A program made the translations under genes and the position numbers. Positions 6,625 through 9,254 of a stretch of 9,254 bases of DNA are shown piece by piece. How positions within the stretch are numbered: the stretch's first letter is position 1; each line of letters opens with the position of its first letter. Origin of the DNA: an uncultured Rhodospirillaceae bacterium (GTDB lineage: Bacteria > Pseudomonadota > Alphaproteobacteria > Thalassobaculales > Thalassobaculaceae); the NCBI GenBank assembly GCA_937891725.1, contig CALAHL010000036.1, positions 1 through 9,254 on the forward strand, written 5' to 3'. The notes under the pieces were generated by a model. That model was not told the DNA's origin. It saw only the letters and a program-made list of their open reading frames with translations, and made no database searches.

Positions 6625-7276
6625 GATCAAAGGTCTCGACGTCGATATCGGACCGGTGCCGGTGCTGCGGGATGTCTCGCTGAGCGTGTCGACCGGATAT
6701 ATGTGCGGTCTGATCGGTCGGAATGGGGCCGGCAAGACCACCATGTTGCGGGCGATCATGGGCCTGCTGAAAAGCAAGGGCGGCGTCATCGAGTTCGATC
6801 ATCATGATCTGATCGAGATTGCAGACTTTAAACGGGCGCATATGGGTATCGGCTACATGCCGGAAGACCGGAAGCTGATTCCGGCTCTGACCGCCGAAGA
6901 GAATGTGTTGTTACCGGTTTGGTCCACCAATATCGCCGATGCCCAACACCGGCTCGAATGGATCTACGGCCTGATGCCCGAGGTGAAAGCGTTCCGGGAT
7001 CGCGCGTCCATGAGCCTGTCGGGTGGCCAGCAGAAACTGGTTGCCTTGGCGCGGGCGCTGATGGTGGGCGAGCGGATGTTGCTGCTGGATGAGCCGACCG
7101 AGGGGATTGCGCCCGTTTTGGCGCGGCGGATGATCGAAGTGTTGTCTGATCTGAAGAAAGAGGGATTATCCGTCTTGATCGCGGAATCGAATGACACCCA
7201 TTTGAAAGGATTGCTCGACCGAACCTATGTGATTGAGCGAGGATCGGTTCAACAACAAGAGTCGGCTGCCGCGTAG
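6617..7276 (+). CDS. livF: LivF-type ABC transporter ATP-binding protein
   Basis: This is the second ATPase subunit, 219 residues, slightly short for the family (about 230-240). Walker A is GRNGAGKT (34-41), the signature is LSGGQQK (134-140), and Walker B is MLLLDEPTEG (154-163). The stretch MPEDRKLIPALTAEENVLL matches the LivF-specific VPEGR-F-LTVEENL region. At the switch position LivF proteins usually read VEQN; here it is IAESN (188-192), without histidine, as expected apart from Gln to Ser. The reading frame starts inside the livG-type gene (eight-base overlap), with GGAG (6605-6608) just upstream. The C-terminus VQQQESAAA is divergent. It should form a heterodimer with the LivG-type subunit. 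Confidence 0.93.
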   Translation: MLEIKGLDVDIGPVPVLRDVSLSVSTGYMCGLIGRNGAGKTTMLRAIMGLLKSKGGVIEFDHHDLIEIADFKRAHMGIGYMPEDRKLIPALTAEENVLLPVWSTNIADAQHRLEWIYGLMPEVKAFRDRASMSLSGGQQKLVALARALMVGERMLLLDEPTEGIAPVLARRMIEVLSDLKKEGLSVLIAESNDTHLKGLLDRTYVIERGSVQQQESAAA

Positions 7277-7295
7277 CGGGCTGGACGGAAGCAAT

Positions 7296-7313
7296 CGGGG
7301 GATTAACCGCCCG
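7296..7313 (+). other. Short GC hairpin in the gap between the livF-type and cupin genes
   Basis: CGGGGG (7296-7301) pairs with CCGCCCG (7307-7313) with one bulged G (7309), around an ATTAA loop. An outer CGGGCT (7277-7282) / AGCCCG (7325-7330) pairing could enclose it. No T-run follows, so it is a candidate for processing or partial attenuation between the transporter genes and the enzyme genes. GC-rich DNA forms such pairings easily by chance. Confidence 0.3.
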
Positions 7314-7355
7314 GACCCGCCAGGAGCCCGGCCGACGCAAAAGGGAGACGGCGTC

Positions 7356-8033
7356 ATGTCATCGACAGGCTATCGGTTGCGGCAAGTGACCGACCGGTTG
7401 GGGCCGGGCGCCCGGTTGAAAGCTCCGCTGGGAGCTTTGAACCGGGTGATTTATTGCCACCGAGGGGCGTTGGATCTGTCTGACGGAACCCATCTCATTG
7501 AAGACGAGGCCTGGTACGGGTCCGGTGAGGTGGCCTTCACGGCCGGTGACGACGGCGCCGTTTTGTGGCGTTTCGAGCTGTGCGCGGACAATGCGGACCC
7601 CACACTTCTGGGCGCGGACGACGGGAACGCGGAGATCGCCTCCACCCTTCAGGTCGATGCGGAATTGGAAGGCCCCGACGCGGGTTCCGGCTGGATTATG
7701 CGCTGCGACAGCGTGAAGTTTCCGATGGGTGGCATCGCGTTTACCCACGTTCATCAAGGCCCCGGAATCCGTGTTGTGCGCGAGGGTCAGATCCGGATCG
7801 ATACCGGTGGAGAGTCGGAAACCTACCTGCCGGGCCAGGCTTGGTTCGAGCCGGGTCCGGACGCGGTCTTCGCACAGACCAGTGAACTGCAATGCAGCCG
7901 CTTCATTCGGGTGATGATCCTGCCCGAGGAATTGAAGGGTAAGAGCTCGATTCAATACGTCAACGCCGAAGACCTCGATAAGCCGAAATCGCAACGCTAC
8001 AAGGGATATGTCGATGATCCGATCGACCACTGA
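7356..8033 (+). CDS. Cupin-like double-stranded beta-helix protein of unknown function
   Basis: This 225-residue protein resembles a small two-lobed cupin. The N-terminal half (about 25-75) has VIYCHRGALDLSDG and WYGSGEVAFTAGDDGAVLWRFEL, like a degenerate first barrel. The C-terminal half has GGIAFTHVHQGPGIRVVREGQIRID (about 125-149) and YLPGQAWFEPGPDAVFA (157-173), matching cupin motifs 1 and 2 in spacing. His131 and His133 fit the HxH of motif 1, but the following Glu and the motif 2 His are not seen, so a standard metal site is doubtful. There is no signal peptide; it is probably cytoplasmic. AAGGGAG (7341-7347) lies eight bases before ATG 7356, which decides the start. Its 3' end overlaps the TPP-enzyme gene by 20 bp, which implies a shared job. 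It could be an isomerase, a metal-poor enzyme or a ligand sensor. The fold is moderately sure and the function unknown. Confidence 0.75.
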   Translation: MSSTGYRLRQVTDRLGPGARLKAPLGALNRVIYCHRGALDLSDGTHLIEDEAWYGSGEVAFTAGDDGAVLWRFELCADNADPTLLGADDGNAEIASTLQVDAELEGPDAGSGWIMRCDSVKFPMGGIAFTHVHQGPGIRVVREGQIRIDTGGESETYLPGQAWFEPGPDAVFAQTSELQCSRFIRVMILPEELKGKSSIQYVNAEDLDKPKSQRYKGYVDDPIDH

Positions 8034-9254
8034 CGCGCCCGTTCAGGGTACCAATTCGGGCCGCATCGGCGGACACATCCTGGTCGATTGCTTGCGAGCG
8101 CACGGCGTGGATCTCGTGTTCGGGGTGCCGGGAGAGAGCTATTTGGCCGTGCTTGACGGGTTGGTCGATGCGCCTGAAATCCGCACCATTGTCTGCCGCC
8201 AGGAAGGCGGTGCGGCGATGATGGCGGAAGCCTACGGTAAGCTGACCGGCAAGCCGGGGATCTGCATGGTCACCCGCGGGCCGGGTGCCACCAATGCAAG
8301 CGCGGGCGTCCATATTGCCTTTCAGGATTCGACCCCGATGATCCTTTTGGTCGGACAGGTTGGCCGCGAGATGTTCGATCGGGAGGCATTCCAGGAGATC
8401 GACTATCGCCGGATGTTCGGCCAGATGGCCAAATGGGTGGCGCAGATCGACGATCCCGCTCGTATTCCGGAGTACATGAGTCGGGCCTTCCACACCGCCG
8501 TCTCCGGTCGGCCCGGTCCGGTGGTCCTGGCGCTTCCGGAAGACATGCTGGTGGAGACTGCCGAGGTTGCGGATTTCGATCCCTACAAGCGCACGGAACC
8601 CCATCCCGGGCCAGCCGATCTCGCGACCTTCCGCGACATGCTGGCAAAGGCAAAACGGCCGTTCGTGATCATGGGCGGCGGCGGTTGGTCGGCGCAGGCA
8701 GAGGCGGATCTCAAACGGTTCGCCGAGGCCAATCATCTGCCGGTCGGGGCGTCGTTCCGCTGTCAGGACTATCTCGACAACCGTCATCCGAACTATGTCG
8801 GCCATGTGGGGATCGGTATCGACCCTAAGTTGGCTGCGCGGGTGCGCGACAGCGATATGCTGATCGTCATCGGCTCCCGCTTGGGGGAGATGACCACCAG
8901 CGGCTATTCGCTGCTTGAGATACCGCGTCCCCGCCAAGGTTTGGTCCATGTTCACGGTGGGTCCGATGAGTTGGGTCGGGTCTATCAGGCCGATCTTCCG
9001 ATCCACGCCAGCTCCGGCGCCTTTCTGGCAGCGGTGGCGGCGATGGAAGCGGTCGACGCATCGGCCTGGAAATCCGAGGTTCCGATTGCACGCGCCGATT
9101 ATGAGGCTTTGTTGAAGCCGGTCGCATCCCCTGGGGAGATGCAGATGGCGGAAGTGGTCGCGTGGTTGGATCGGACGCTTCCGGACGACGCAATCATCAC
9201 CAACGGGGCCGGCAACTACGCGACCTGGGTGCACCGGTTCTATCGCTACAAGGG
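8014..9254 (+). CDS. TPP-dependent enzyme, acetolactate synthase/2-oxoacid decarboxylase superfamily (3' end outside window)
   Basis: Enzymes of this superfamily (IlvB-like, COG0028) use thiamine diphosphate to break or join bonds next to a 2-oxo carbon. 413 codons are visible of an expected 540-580. The N-terminal pyrimidine-binding domain (about 17-180) has GVDLVFGVPGESY, the catalytic glutamate in CRQEGGAAMMAEAYG (Glu64), and VTRGPGATNASAGVHIAFQD. The central domain (about 200-340) has KRPFVIMGGGGWS and LIVIGSRLGEM. The start of the pyrophosphate-binding domain is seen in ITNGAGNYATWVHRFYRY; its GDG...N magnesium motif would lie beyond the window. VTRGPG differs from the usual TSGPG, and I recall this form in a proteobacterial subfamily without assigned substrate. 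ATG 8014 is preferred because AAGGGA (8001-8006) lies seven bases upstream; ATG 8008 in the same frame is too close. It overlaps the cupin gene by 20 bp. True acetolactate synthase for valine synthesis is less likely in this transporter context; a decarboxylase, lyase or carboligase is plausible. Confidence 0.88.
   Translation, partial: MIRSTTDAPVQGTNSGRIGGHILVDCLRAHGVDLVFGVPGESYLAVLDGLVDAPEIRTIVCRQEGGAAMMAEAYGKLTGKPGICMVTRGPGATNASAGVHIAFQDSTPMILLVGQVGREMFDREAFQEIDYRRMFGQMAKWVAQIDDPARIPEYMSRAFHTAVSGRPGPVVLALPEDMLVETAEVADFDPYKRTEPHPGPADLATFRDMLAKAKRPFVIMGGGGWSAQAEADLKRFAEANHLPVGASFRCQDYLDNRHPNYVGHVGIGIDPKLAARVRDSDMLIVIGSRLGEMTTSGYSLLEIPRPRQGLVHVHGGSDELGRVYQADLPIHASSGAFLAAVAAMEAVDASAWKSEVPIARADYEALLKPVASPGEMQMAEVVAWLDRTLPDDAIITNGAGNYATWVHRFYRYK

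Noticed and set aside
2478..7276. Transporter as a phosphonate importer because of the nearby phnF-like gene
   Set aside because: Phosphonate uptake normally uses PhnCDE-type systems, while these subunits are Liv-type. The pentapeptide gene and two control regions also separate the regulator from the transporter.
7960..9234. Open frame of 424 codons on the minus strand opposite the TPP enzyme gene
   Set aside because: It lies antisense to a clearly conserved enzyme. Its translation is rich in His, Arg, Gln and Asp with no recognisable domain, as expected for a shadow frame in GC-rich DNA.

Overview
The window is GC-rich and densely coding, and almost everything reads on the + strand. Protein similarity (PhnF-type regulator, Liv-type ABC transporter, large pentapeptide-repeat protein, IlvB-like TPP enzyme) points to an alphaproteobacterium, possibly of the Rhodospirillales. 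This is inference from recalled family resemblance, not from a search.

Region 1 (1-958): a short AT-rich leader carrying an inverted repeat that looks like a GntR/HutC operator is followed by a PhnF-type regulator of phosphonate metabolism. That gene is interrupted by one in-frame amber codon (524-526) between its DNA-binding and UTRA ligand domains. The frame is otherwise intact on both sides, so I call it a recent pseudogene, or a sequencing error or readthrough case to be excluded.

Region 2 (959-2477): a likely promoter, with a 13-bp palindrome touching its -10 box, precedes a 421-residue pentapeptide-repeat protein. The protein looks built from two copies of one unit: a short helical motif followed by a beta-helix. 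A 178-bp gap after it holds two copies of the palindrome GTTGCAAC.

Region 3 (2478-7276): a complete branched-chain-amino-acid-type (HAAT/Liv) importer, in the order periplasmic binding protein, LivH, LivM, LivG, LivF. A strong stem-loop sits just after the binding-protein gene. The other genes are packed or overlapping.

Region 4 (7277-9254): a small cupin-like protein without an obvious full metal site, then a TPP-dependent enzyme of the acetolactate synthase/2-oxoacid decarboxylase superfamily, cut off by the window edge. The cupin and TPP genes overlap by 20 bp.

Regions 3 and 4 look like one transcription unit: capture a small substrate in the periplasm, import it with ATP, then process it with the cupin protein and the TPP enzyme. 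The substrate is not evident. Liv-type importers also carry urea, amides, aromatic acids and other small acids, so amino-acid transport should not be assumed.
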